Shown: positions 43,286 through 52,849 of the stretch, in pieces
How the letters are laid out: every line of letters starts with the position of its first letter
Position numbering within the stretch: position 1 is the stretch's first letter
From: UBA7803 sp034522075
GTDB taxonomy: Bacteria; Pseudomonadota; Gammaproteobacteria; Pseudomonadales; Azotimanducaceae
Assembly (NCBI GenBank): GCA_034522075.1
Contig: JAXHLO010000030.1
Location: forward strand, 62,001 to 126,000
Direction: 5' to 3'
DNA: 64,000 nucleotides
Made by a program: the position numbers and the translations under genes
Notes under the pieces: model-generated
The model's database searches: none
What the model was told of the DNA's origin: nothing
What the model saw: the letters and a program-made list of their open reading frames with translations, nothing else

Positions 43286-46200
43286 ATGCGGCTGAAGCAG
43301 ATCAAACTCGCCGGTTTCAAGTCCTTTGTCGATTCGACTACGGTCACCCTCCCCGGTAATCGCTGTGCCGTGGTGGGGCCCAACGGCTGCGGCAAGTCCA
43401 ACATCATCGACGCCGTGCGCTGGGTGATGGGGGAGAGTTCCGCCAAGCAGCTGCGCGGCGAGAACCTCACCGACGTCATCTTCAACGGTTCGAATACCCG
43501 CAAGCCCACGGCTCAGGCGAGTATCGAACTGGTGTTCGACAACAGCGACGGGCGAATCGGCGGAGAGTATGCCGCTTATGCAGAGATCGCCATCCGCCGC
43601 CAGGTTACCCGGGATGCCCAGAGCAACTACTTCCTGAACGGCAGCCGCTGCCGGCGCCGCGACATCATGGACATCTTCCTTGGCACCGGTTTCGGCCCGC
43701 GCAGCTACTCCATCATCGAACAGGGCATGATCAGTCAGCTGGTGGAGGCCAAACCCGACGAGCTGCGCGTGTATCTCGAGGAAGCGGCCGGTATTTCCAA
43801 ATACAAAGAGCGCCGCCGGGAAACGGAAAACCGCATCCGCCACACCCGCGAGAATCTCGAACGGCTCACCGACCTGCGTGAGGAACTGGGCCGTCAGCTC
43901 GACCGCCTGCAGCGCCAGGCCCGGGCCGCGGAGCGCTACAAGGAGCTCAAGCAGGAAGAACGCCATCTCACGGCCCAGTTGCATGCTCTGCGCTATCAGG
44001 CTTTGCACGAAACCCTGGAGGAACGCCAGCGCCAGATCCGCGAGCTGGAAGTGGCGCTGGAGAAGTCCGCTGCCGAACAACAGCACGTCGAGACGGAAAT
44101 CGAGCGCTGCCGGTCACGCCACGCGGATGCTTCCGAGGAGTTCAACCGCGTACAGGGCCGTTACTATCAGATCGGTGCCGACATCGCGCGCATCGAAGAA
44201 GCCGTGCAATTCAATCAGCAGCGGGTCAAACAGCTCGAGCTCGATCTGGAAACCGTGACCCAGCGTTCTGCCGAAGCCCGCGAGCAGCTCGGCATGGACG
44301 AGGCCGAGATTCAGACCCTGAACGATCGCATCGGCGAGCTCGAACCTCAGGTTGCCGGCGCCGCCGCCGAAGACGAGAGCTGCGCCGAGGCGCTGGCATC
44401 CCTCGAAGGCCGCTACCGGGAGTGGCAGGCCGAGTGGGAAGCGCTGAACCGGCGGGTCGCCGAACATGAGCGGGACGCCGAGGTGCAGGCTTCCCGGGTG
44501 GATCACCTGGAACAACTGCTGCAGCGGCTGCGCAACCGCCGCGGGCAACTCGACGAAGACGCCGAGAACGTCCCCGTTGTCGCCAGCGACGACGTGAACG
44601 ATCTGGCGCAGAAGATCGACGACCGCGAGGCCGAGCGGCGCCGCATCGAGGCTGACATCGATCGCTGCCTGACCGAACTCGCTGCTGCCCGGGAAGACGT
44701 GCTGGCCACCGAGCGGGTGCTCGACGATGCGCGGGGAGACGTGCAGAGCCTGCGCCACGAACTGGCCAGTCTGGAAGCTGTGCAGCAGGCGGCGCTGGGG
44801 CGGGACGAGCGGCAGGCGCACGGCTGGCTCGAGGAGCAGGGCCTGGCCGAGCGGCAGCGTCTGGGCGAACTGCTGGCCGTGGTGCCGGGCTGGGAACGGG
44901 CTGTGGAGACCGTCCTCGGCGACTACCTGCAGGCCGTGCGGGTAGATCGCATCGATTCCTATCAGGCGGCACTGGCCCATCTCGATCAGGGCGGCGTTAC
45001 CCTGGTGGAAGCCCGCGTGGAAGCGGATCATGACGGTGAGCTGCCGACGCTGGCATCCCTGGTGCGCAGCCAGGACATGCAGCTTGGGGTCTCTGCTGCA
45101 CGGGGTTTATGCGGCCGAAACCGGTGACGTGGCGTTCGCGCAGCGGCAGCGCCTCAAGGCCCACGAGAGCATCATCACGCGCCAGGGCATCTGGATGGGC
45201 CCGGACTGGGTTCGTGTGCTCGCTCAGGCCCAGGACGAATCCGGGATCATCGAGCGGGCTCAGCAGATCGATGCGCTCACCATGCGCGTGGAAGAGGCGG
45301 AGCGCCATCTCGGCGAACTGCAGGGTCGGGTGGCCGCAGGCCGCAGCCGGGTGGAACAGCTCGAAGCCGAGCGCGACCAGCTCCAGGCCAGCAGCAATTC
45401 GCTGAATCAACGCCTCGGCGAGCTGAAGACCGACCATGGTGTGCGTCGGGTGCAGAAAGAAGAAGCCGATGCGCGCCGCGAACGGGTACGCCGGGAACGC
45501 GAAGAGATCGACGCGCAGGTGGCCGAGGAAAGCCGCCGGCTGGAAGAAGCCCGGCAGCGTCTCGCCGAGGCGGAGCAGTCCCGCGAACACGAGGCCGAGG
45601 CGCGGGGACGCTACGCGTTAACCCGCGAGGATAACGAGCGCGAGCTGGACGCGGCACGGCAGGCCGCGCGCACCAGCCGCGACCGTTACCACGCCCTGAA
45701 CGGTGAGCTGGGCAGTCTGAAATCCCGGCTCGCTGCCGGGGAAACCGCACGCCAGCGGCTTATCCGCCAGCGCCAGGAGCTCGAAGAACAGCAGCGTAAG
45801 CTGCGCTCGGGCATTCAGGATAACGCCCGTCCGCTGCCGGAGCTGAAGACGGAACTGGAAGAAAAGCTCAGTCAGCGCCTGGCCGAAGAGGGGCGTCTGG
45901 CCGAGGTGCGTGAATCGCTGGAAACCATCGATGCCGAGGTGCGCAAGCTGGAAGGCCAGCGCAGCGAGGTGGAGGCCGGTCTGGCGGAGCTGCGCAGTCA
46001 ACTGGAAGCGGCCCGGGTGGATCGCCAGGGGCTGACCGTGGAGGAACGCAATCTGCGCGAACAGATCGCGGCCACGGGCTATGAACTCGAAGCGGTTGTG
46101 GCCGAGTTGGCCGAGGATGCTACGGCCGAGGCGACAGCCGAGGCGCTGGCGGCGGTGGACCGGCGCATCACGCGGCTGGGGCCCATCAACCTGGCGGCGA

Positions 46201-46787
46201 TCGAGGAATTCGAATCGCAATCCGAACGCAAAGACTATCTCGATCAGCAGAACGAAGACCTGGAACAGGCACTGGACACGCTGCTGACGGCCATTCGAAA
46301 GATTGACAAAGAGACGCGATTGCGTTTCAAGGATACTTTCGAAAAAGTAAATGCTCGTCTGGGCGAGCTATTCCCGAAAATTTTCGGCGGAGGACACGCT
46401 TATCTGGAACTGACAGGGGAGGATCTGCTCGACACCGGCGTCTCGCTCATGGCGCGGCCGCCGGGGAAACGGAACGCGAGCATTCATTTGCTCTCGGGGG
46501 GCGAAAAAGCCATGACTGCAGTGGCATTGATATTCGCCATTTTCCATCTCAATCCCAGCCCGGTGTGTCTGCTGGACGAGGTGGATGCCCCGTTGGACGA
46601 TTCCAACGTTGCCCGTTTCGCAGAGTTGATTAAGGAAATGTCTGCCGATGTGCAGTTCGTCATCATCACGCATAACAAGATAACCATGGAGATGGCCGAC
46701 CATCTGATGGGCGTGACGATGAACGAACCCGGGGTATCCCGGCTGGTGTCGGTGGACGTTGAGGAAGCTGCGGCGATGGCGGGCTGA
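43286..46787 (+). CDS. smc: Chromosome segregation protein SMC, interrupted by a one-base frameshift
   Basis: SMC compacts and segregates the chromosome as an ATP-driven DNA loop extruder. N-terminal Walker A VVGPNGCGKSNIIDAV, long coiled coils (residues about 170-500 and 690-1000), a hinge around 510-660, and the C-terminal signature HLLSGGEKAMTAVALIFA with CLLDEVDAPLDDSN are all present. The frame from 43286 ends at 45127, and the remainder reads in the +1 frame. The crossover is at the GGGG run 45086-45089 in the hinge: removing one G joins MQLG to SLLHGVYAAET and gives about 1166 residues, the normal length. This is most likely a homopolymer sequencing error. zipA and ligA follow, a conserved order. 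Confidence 0.92.
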
Positions 46788-46797
46788 CCCGCCTGTA

Positions 46798-46854
46798 GGA
46801 GCGGCTTTCCAGCCGCGATTGCCCGGAAAGGCATCGCGGCTGGAAAGCCGCTCC
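46798..46854. repeat. REP-like palindromic element, candidate terminator of smc
   Basis: A perfect 22-base inverted repeat, with arms 46798-46819 (GGAGCGGCTTTCCAGCCGCG...) and 46833-46854, encloses 13 bases. It is followed by CATAAAAAG. It begins 11 bases after the smc stop codon. A related but decayed copy lies downstream of acnA (4770-4802). This resembles the GTAGGAGCGGC-type REP repeats known in many gammaproteobacteria, which often cap 3' ends. Confidence 0.8.
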
Positions 46855-46935
46855 CATAAAAAGTCTGCCGCTTGAAAAGGGAACGACCCTGTTCCGGGAG
46901 CTGTCGGGTCGCTTGATGCGACCGAGGAGCCGAAA

Positions 46936-47965
46936 GTGGACATCAAAGACTTCATCCTGATCGGTGGCGGGGCGCTCATCGCAGCGGTGGTCGCCCATGG
47001 TTTCTGGATTGCCTGGCCGGGCCCGGCGGGACCCGCTGCGCCTCGATCTCATGCCGGGAAGCACCGATGACGACGACCCCGACGAGCTGGGGCGGCTGCG
47101 CGCGGAGCTGCCCAATGGCGGGGCCCGGGTCATCGACCGGGCCGAAGCGCCGCAGCAGGAGTCGCTGGAACTCGGCGCCGAGGAGGCGGCGCCGGTGCTG
47201 CTGAACCGCTCCGAGACGGCACGGACGGCTCAGTCTCCGGCGGTGCGCAGCCGCAAGACCGAGCCGAGCCTGGGTGCACCGGAGCGCGGCGCCCGATCCG
47301 CCTCCGAGGCAACGGAGGCAACGGAGGCGACGGAGGAAACTCCTGCGCCCGAGCCGGCAGCAGAAAAGGACTCTGCACCAGCCCCTGCCGCCGCACCCCG
47401 AGGACGGCGCGGCAAGGTGGCGGACGTGATCATGCCGGAGCGCTCCGGCCGGGCCGAGGAGCCCCGGGAGCCGCGCCGCTGGTCGGCGCGCAAGGTCACG
47501 GATGAAACCCCGCAGGAAGGCCGCAAAGCCGAGGCGGACGTGGAAGAGCTGATCATGATCAGCGTGCTGGCCCCGAAAGGCAGCCCGTTCACCGGCCCGG
47601 GCCTGGTGGAAACCCTGCGCGCCCGCGGCTTGCGCTACGGCGACATGAACATCTTTCACCGCGTGGACCCCATGACCCGGGCAACGCTCTACAGCGTGGC
47701 CAACGTGGTGGAACCGGGCACGTTCGATCTGGCCGACCTGGACGAATTCCGCTCTCCGGGCGTGTGCTTTTTCATGCAGCTGCCCGGCCCCGAGCAGCCC
47801 ATGGACGCCTTCGAAGACATGCTCAAGGTGGCCCGCGACGTAGCCGTGCGCATGGGCGGCGAGCTGCGTGACGAGAAACGCAGCGTGATGACCGGCCAGA
47901 CGGTGGAGCATTATCGTCAGCGCATCTCCGACTTCTGCCGGCGGCGCATGTCCAAGCGGGCATGA
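46936..47965 (+). CDS. zipA: Cell division protein ZipA, interrupted by a one-base frameshift
   Basis: ZipA anchors FtsZ to the inner membrane at the division site. A GTG at 46936 preceded by GAGGAG gives the membrane anchor MDIKDFILIGGGALIAAVVA and HGFWIAW. The rest reads in the +1 frame: ARRDPLRLDLMPG, DELGRLRAELPNGGARVID, an acidic and proline-rich linker, and the FtsZ-binding domain (ELIMISVLAPKGSPFTGPGL, MNIFHRV, PGVCFFMQLPGPEQPMDAFE). The crossover is at CC 47017-47018: dropping one C gives IAWRARRDPLRL and about 342 residues. The linker holds a 9-base tandem repeat (EAT x3). As written the anchor frame stops early. It overlaps ligA by four bases. Confidence 0.88.
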
Positions 47966-49983
47966 GCCGCGCGGCGCAGCGGGCGGAGAAGCTGCGGGCC
48001 CGGATCCGCCATCACAATTACCGCTACTACGTCCTCGACGATCCGGAGATTGCGGACGCCGAGTACGACGCCCTGTTCGACGAGCTGGTGGCGCTCGAGG
48101 CCGACCATCCCGAATTGGTGACCGACGACTCGCCCACCCAGCGCATCGGCGGCGAGCCCCTCACCGAGTTCAGCACGGTCACCCACGCGGTGCCCATGCT
48201 GTCGCTGAACAAGTGCACCACGCTGGAGGAACTGGAGGACTGGATGAGCCGCGCCCGCAGCCGGCTCGACAGCGACGGTCCCATCGAGCTCACCTGCGAA
48301 CCCAAGATCGACGGCGTGGCGGTGACCCTGATCTATGAGCAGGGCCGGCTCACCCAGGCGGCCACCCGCGGCGACGGCCAGACCGGCGAGGACATCACGG
48401 CCAACGTGCGCACCCTGCGCGCCGTACCTCTGCGCGTGACGGCCGACGACCTGCCCGCCGAGCTGGAAGTGCGCGGCGAGATCTACATGGCTCAGGCGGA
48501 CTTTCAGGCGTTCAACGAGGCGGCCCGCAAGGCGGGCGAAAAGACCCTGGTCAATCCGCGCAACGGTGCCGCCGGCAGCCTGCGCCAGCTCGATCCCCGG
48601 GCCACGGCGCGGCGGCCGCTGACCATGTTCTGTTACGGCGTCGGCCGGCACGACCGGCAATGGCAGCCCGGGACGCAGATGGAGGTTCTGGAATGCCTGC
48701 GGGGCTGGGGCTTCCGGGTCAATCCCGAGGCGCGCGTGGTGGACGACGTGACCGGTGCCGAGGATTACGTCCAGCGGCTGCTCGAACGCCGCGGGGAACT
48801 CGGTTACGACATCGACGGCGTGGTCATCAAAGTGAACGATCTGGCCAGCCAGGCGGCCCTCGGCACCTTGAGCCGCAGCCCGCGCTGGGCCATCGCCTAC
48901 AAATTCCCGGCAGAGGAAGCCACCACCCGGGTGGAAGCCGTGGAATTCCAGGTGGGGCGCACCGGCGCCATCACCCCGGTGGCGCGCCTCGACCCTGTGT
49001 TCGTCGGCGGCGTCACGGTGAGCAACGCCACGCTGCACAACATGGACGAAGTCGCCCGCCTGGACCTGCATGTGGGGGATACGGTGATGCTGCGCCGGGC
49101 CGGCGACGTCATTCCGCAGATCATGGCCGTGATTACCGCCAAGCGCCCGGCAGATGCCGGCGAAGTAGCATTGCCGCAAGCGTGTCCCTCCTGCGGCAGC
49201 GCCATCGTGCGCCCGCAAGGGGAGGTGGTGGCGCGCTGCTCAGCGGGTCCGCGGGATTGTCCCGCTCAGCGCAAGGAAGGACTCAAGCACTTCGCCTCCC
49301 GCCTGGCACTGGATGTCGAAGGCCTGGGCGACAAGCTGGTGGAACAGTTCGTCGACGCCGCCCTGGTGCGCGAGCCGGCCGACCTGTTCCGCCTGAGCCG
49401 CGACGATATTGCGGCCCTGCCGCGCATGGGCGAGAAATCCGCCGCCAACCTGGTGGCGGCCCTCGAGCGCAGCCGCGAGACCACGCTGGCGCGTTTCATC
49501 TATGCACTGGGCATCCGCGAAGTGGGCTCTGCCACGGCGGCGAATCTGGCGCAGCACTTCGGCACTCTGGACGCCCTGCGCGGTGCCTCGCTGGAGGACC
49601 TGGAGGCCGTAGCCGACGTCGGCCCCATCGTCGCCGGGCATGTCCATGATTATTTCCGGGACCCGGAACGGCAGGCTGCTGTGGATGATCTGCTGGCCGT
49701 CGGCGTGAGTTGGCCGGCACCGGCGGCGCGGGACGAGCCGGGTCCCCTGGACGGCCAGACCTGGGTGCTCACCGGCACTCTGGAAGCCATGACCCGGGAC
49801 GAGGCGGCCGAGAAGCTGCAGCGCCTGGGCGCCAGGGTGACCGGGTCCGTATCGAGTAACACTGATTGTGTGGTGGCCGGGCCCGGTGCCGGCAGCAAAC
49901 TGGACAAGGCCCGGCGCCTCGACGTGGCCGTGCTGGATGAGGCAGCATTCCTCGAGTTACTGGAGCGTAATGGTGAAAACTGA
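47962..49983 (+). CDS. ligA: NAD-dependent DNA ligase LigA
   Basis: The 673-residue enzyme joins nicked DNA using NAD+. It has the Ia domain, the adenylation motif CEPKIDGVAVTLIYEQGRL (catalytic lysine near residue 115), ELEVRGEIYM, the OB-fold, a four-cysteine zinc finger (CPSCGSAIVR and CSAGPRDCPAQRK), helix-hairpin-helix repeats (LPRMGEKSAANLVAALERS) and a C-terminal BRCT domain (LDGQTWVLTGTLEAMTRDEA). Full length compared with E. coli (671). Starts as ATGA over the zipA stop codon. Confidence 0.96.
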   Translation: MSRAAQRAEKLRARIRHHNYRYYVLDDPEIADAEYDALFDELVALEADHPELVTDDSPTQRIGGEPLTEFSTVTHAVPMLSLNKCTTLEELEDWMSRARSRLDSDGPIELTCEPKIDGVAVTLIYEQGRLTQAATRGDGQTGEDITANVRTLRAVPLRVTADDLPAELEVRGEIYMAQADFQAFNEAARKAGEKTLVNPRNGAAGSLRQLDPRATARRPLTMFCYGVGRHDRQWQPGTQMEVLECLRGWGFRVNPEARVVDDVTGAEDYVQRLLERRGELGYDIDGVVIKVNDLASQAALGTLSRSPRWAIAYKFPAEEATTRVEAVEFQVGRTGAITPVARLDPVFVGGVTVSNATLHNMDEVARLDLHVGDTVMLRRAGDVIPQIMAVITAKRPADAGEVALPQACPSCGSAIVRPQGEVVARCSAGPRDCPAQRKEGLKHFASRLALDVEGLGDKLVEQFVDAALVREPADLFRLSRDDIAALPRMGEKSAANLVAALERSRETTLARFIYALGIREVGSATAANLAQHFGTLDALRGASLEDLEAVADVGPIVAGHVHDYFRDPERQAAVDDLLAVGVSWPAPAARDEPGPLDGQTWVLTGTLEAMTRDEAAEKLQRLGARVTGSVSSNTDCVVAGPGAGSKLDKARRLDVAVLDEAAFLELLERNGEN

Positions 49984-50620
49984 GCGTACCATCCCTGCGA
50001 GGACAGGGACGTTCACTGCGGGATTGAAGGGCCTGGCGGCCGGGTTGCTGCTGGCCGCCGGCTGCAGCAGCACGCCGCCCGAGCGGCCGGACAACCTGTG
50101 CGCGGTGTTCCAGGAGAAGCCGGGCTGGTATCACGATGCCAAGGATGCCGAGCGCGCCTGGGGCCTGCCGGTGCACGTCGCCATGGCCTTCGTGCACCGG
50201 GAGTCGAGCTATGTCTCGGATGCGCGGCCGCCGCGCGGACGCCTGCTGTGGGTCATTCCCTGGATGCGGCCATCCTCCGCGTACGGCTATGCCCAGGCCA
50301 CCAACGAAGCATGGAGCGATTACCGCTCGGCGACCAGGCGCCGTCTGGCCAGCCGCGCCAGCTTCAGCGACGCCATGGATTTCATCGGCTGGTACAACCA
50401 CCGCACGGCACGGCAGCTGGACATCGACCTGAACAATGCCTACCACCTGTATCTGGCCTATCACGAAGGCCCCACCGGCTACCGCCGCGGCGGCTGGCGC
50501 AACAAACCCCAGGTCAGGGGTTATGCCAGGAAGGTAGCCGACCGCGCGGCCCGCTACGGTGCGCAATTGCAGCGCTGCGAAGACGATCTGGGCGGCGGAT
50601 TCTGGCGGCGGCTGTTCTGA
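49970..50620 (+). CDS. SLT-like transglycosylase lipoprotein
   Basis: From the ATG at 49970, which overlaps the last 14 bases of ligA, the protein has 216 residues. A signal sequence ends in the lipobox LLAAGC (GLAAGLLLAAGCSSTPPE), so it is a lipoprotein. The body has a lysozyme-like SLT core: VHVAMAFVHRESSY with the catalytic glutamate, PSSAYGYAQATNEAWSDYR, FIGWYNHRTARQLDI and AYHLYLAYHEGPTGYRRGG. It probably cleaves or remodels peptidoglycan glycan strands. Longer upstream frames inside ligA are rejected. Confidence 0.85.
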   Translation: MVKTERTIPARTGTFTAGLKGLAAGLLLAAGCSSTPPERPDNLCAVFQEKPGWYHDAKDAERAWGLPVHVAMAFVHRESSYVSDARPPRGRLLWVIPWMRPSSAYGYAQATNEAWSDYRSATRRRLASRASFSDAMDFIGWYNHRTARQLDIDLNNAYHLYLAYHEGPTGYRRGGWRNKPQVRGYARKVADRAARYGAQLQRCEDDLGGGFWRRLF

Positions 50621-50763
50621 GCGGCCGCCGGCTGACGTCCTGCGGGTGTATCGTTGCGCAACGGCCGTCCCCGATTGCCGACGCGGCAGTGCGTCATGCA
50701 CGCTAAGCTGGCTGCTCACACTGCCCCGCTGGCGGGGCGGCATTCTCACCCTGGGCCCGGAAC

Positions 50764-52842
50764 ATGACTGGTTCGGCACTCGACGAGGCATTGAAAAGCG
50801 AGATCCAGCAGGGCTACCGGTCCTGGCTGGCGGCGCGCAGCTTTCGTGCCCGGCGCGGGCAGCGCGAGATGATCGCGCAGGTGGCCCGCACCCTCACCGG
50901 GCCCGCACCCCGGGTGCTGGCCGTCGAGGCGGGCACGGGTACGGGTAAGACCGCCGGCTATTGTCTGCCGGCAATACCCATCGCCCGGCATCTCGGCAAG
51001 ACGGTGGTGATCAGCACGGCCACGGTAGCGCTGCAGGAGCAGGTGGTACTGCGCGATCTGCCGGATCTCAAGCGGCACAGCGGTCTGCAGTTCGACTTCG
51101 CGCTGGCCAAGGGCCGCGGCCGCTACGTGTGTCTGAAACGTCTGGACGACCGGCTGCGCTACGATGGGCAGCAGGAAATTCCGCTGTTCGAAGCACTTTC
51201 CGAAGACAGCACGGCGCTCTATCAGGCCATGCTCGAGGCCTTCAATGACAAGCGCTGGAACGGAGAGCTGGACAGCTGGAGCGACGGCGTGGAACCCCGC
51301 CTGTGGCGCCAGGTGACTACCGATCACCGCGGCTGCACCAACGCCCGCTGCAGCTTCTTCCGCCAGTGTCCGTTCTTCCGGGCCCGCACTGCCCTGGACG
51401 GGGTGGACGTGATCGTCGCCAATCACGACCTGGTGCTGGCCGACCTGTCCCTGGGCGGCGGCGCCGTGCTGCCCGAGCCCGAGGACACGATCTACGTTCT
51501 GGACGAAGCCCACCATCTGCCGGACAAGACCCAGCAGCACTTCGCGGCTGCCGCCCGCCTGGCGGCCACAGCGGCCTGGTTCGACACCATCAACAGCCTG
51601 CTCGGCAGCATGGCCCAGCGTTTCGCCCGGCCCGACGAACTGCTGGCCCTGGCCACGCGCATGGCGGACAAGGCGGCCCAGGCCCAGCAGGGGCTGCGGG
51701 CCATGCTCGACGCCGCCCAGGAACTGGCATTCGTGGCCCGCGATGAGACCCTGGAGATTCACCGCTTTCCGCTGGGCGACGTGCCGCAGGCTCTGTCGGC
51801 CCATGCTGCCGACGCCCTGGGGCCGGTGCGGGAAGTGGCCCTGGACCTGGAGAAGACTCACGGTCTGCTGCAGGACGTCCTGGCCGGCGAAATTCACTGG
51901 CAGAACAGTCACGAAGCCGAGGACTGGCTGCCGGTGGTGGGCCAGCAGCAGAGCCGCGCCCTGGCGGTGGTGGACCTGCTGCGCGATTACGCCGGCGATG
52001 CCGCAGCCGACGGCATGTACGCGCGCTGGGCCAACCGCTCGGACAACGACGTGGAACTGGTCAGCGCGCCCATCGAACCCGGCCATCTGCTGCGCGAGCA
52101 CCTCTGGGAGCGCTGCTTCGCCGCCGTGTGTACATCGGCCACCCTCACCGCCCTGGGCAGCTTCCGGCGCTTCTTCGACCGGGCCGGGCTCGATGCCGAC
52201 GTGGCATCACTGTGCATTGCCAGTCCGTTCGACTTTCCCAACATCGCCACGTTTACGGTGCCGGCCATGGCCTCGGACCCGAGGGATTTTCAGGCCCACA
52301 GCCGGGAGGTGGCGGAGCGGCTGCCCGGTCTGCTGGCCGGGGACGTCAGCGCGCTGGTGCTGTTCACCTCATGGCGTCAGCTCAACGAAGTGCGCCGCCT
52401 GCTGCCGGACGAGCTGGCGGGGCAGATGAGATTTCAGGGCGACAGCGCCAAGCAGGCCATGCTCGACGCGCATCGGCAGGCCGTCGACCGCGGTCAAACC
52501 AGTTATCTGGTGGGGCTGGCCAGCTTCGCCGAAGGTGTGGACCTGCCGGACGACTACTGCCGTCACGTGGTCCTGGTCAAGCTGCCGTTCGCCGTGCCGG
52601 AAGATCCGCTGGATCAGGCCATGGCGGAGTGGGCCGAATCTCAGGGCCGCAATCCGTTCTTCGACATTGCGGTGCCGGATGCGGCGCTGCGGCTGGTGCA
52701 GGCCTGCGGCCGGCTGATCCGCCACGAAGGCGATCACGGCCGCATTACCCTGCTCGACCGGCGCATCCTCACCCAGCGTTACGGCCGGGCCCTGCTGGAT
52801 TCTCTGCCGCCGTATCGCATGGAACTCGGCGCTGGGGCGTGA
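50764..52842 (+). CDS. dinG: ATP-dependent DNA helicase DinG
   Basis: The 692-residue XPD-like helicase has the Q-motif RRGQREMIAQVARTL, Walker A EAGTGTGKTAGYCLPA, the Fe-S cysteines (RYVCLKRL, then CTNARCSFFRQCPFF), the DEAH box VLDEAHHL, and C-terminal motifs FTSWRQLNEVRRLL, GLASFAEGVDLP and LVQACGRLIRHEGDHG. DinG unwinds DNA-RNA hybrids, R-loops and D-loops with 5'-3' polarity. It is slightly shorter than E. coli DinG (716). I saw no convincing LexA box upstream. The 143-base spacer before it holds a short GC hairpin and nothing else obvious. Confidence 0.94.
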   Translation: MTGSALDEALKSEIQQGYRSWLAARSFRARRGQREMIAQVARTLTGPAPRVLAVEAGTGTGKTAGYCLPAIPIARHLGKTVVISTATVALQEQVVLRDLPDLKRHSGLQFDFALAKGRGRYVCLKRLDDRLRYDGQQEIPLFEALSEDSTALYQAMLEAFNDKRWNGELDSWSDGVEPRLWRQVTTDHRGCTNARCSFFRQCPFFRARTALDGVDVIVANHDLVLADLSLGGGAVLPEPEDTIYVLDEAHHLPDKTQQHFAAAARLAATAAWFDTINSLLGSMAQRFARPDELLALATRMADKAAQAQQGLRAMLDAAQELAFVARDETLEIHRFPLGDVPQALSAHAADALGPVREVALDLEKTHGLLQDVLAGEIHWQNSHEAEDWLPVVGQQQSRALAVVDLLRDYAGDAAADGMYARWANRSDNDVELVSAPIEPGHLLREHLWERCFAAVCTSATLTALGSFRRFFDRAGLDADVASLCIASPFDFPNIATFTVPAMASDPRDFQAHSREVAERLPGLLAGDVSALVLFTSWRQLNEVRRLLPDELAGQMRFQGDSAKQAMLDAHRQAVDRGQTSYLVGLASFAEGVDLPDDYCRHVVLVKLPFAVPEDPLDQAMAEWAESQGRNPFFDIAVPDAALRLVQACGRLIRHEGDHGRITLLDRRILTQRYGRALLDSLPPYRMELGAGA

Positions 52843-52849
52843 ATGCTGC

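Noticed and set aside
45030..45127. Programmed ribosomal frameshifting as an explanation for the smc, zipA and acnA shifts
   Set aside because: No slippery heptamer with a downstream stimulatory structure is evident, and the family is not known for it; sequencing error is simpler.
50715..50740. GC hairpin (GCCCCGCTGGCGGGGC) just before dinG, and a possible LexA site there
   Set aside because: The hairpin is short with no U-tract, and no CTGT-N8-ACAG LexA box is present.
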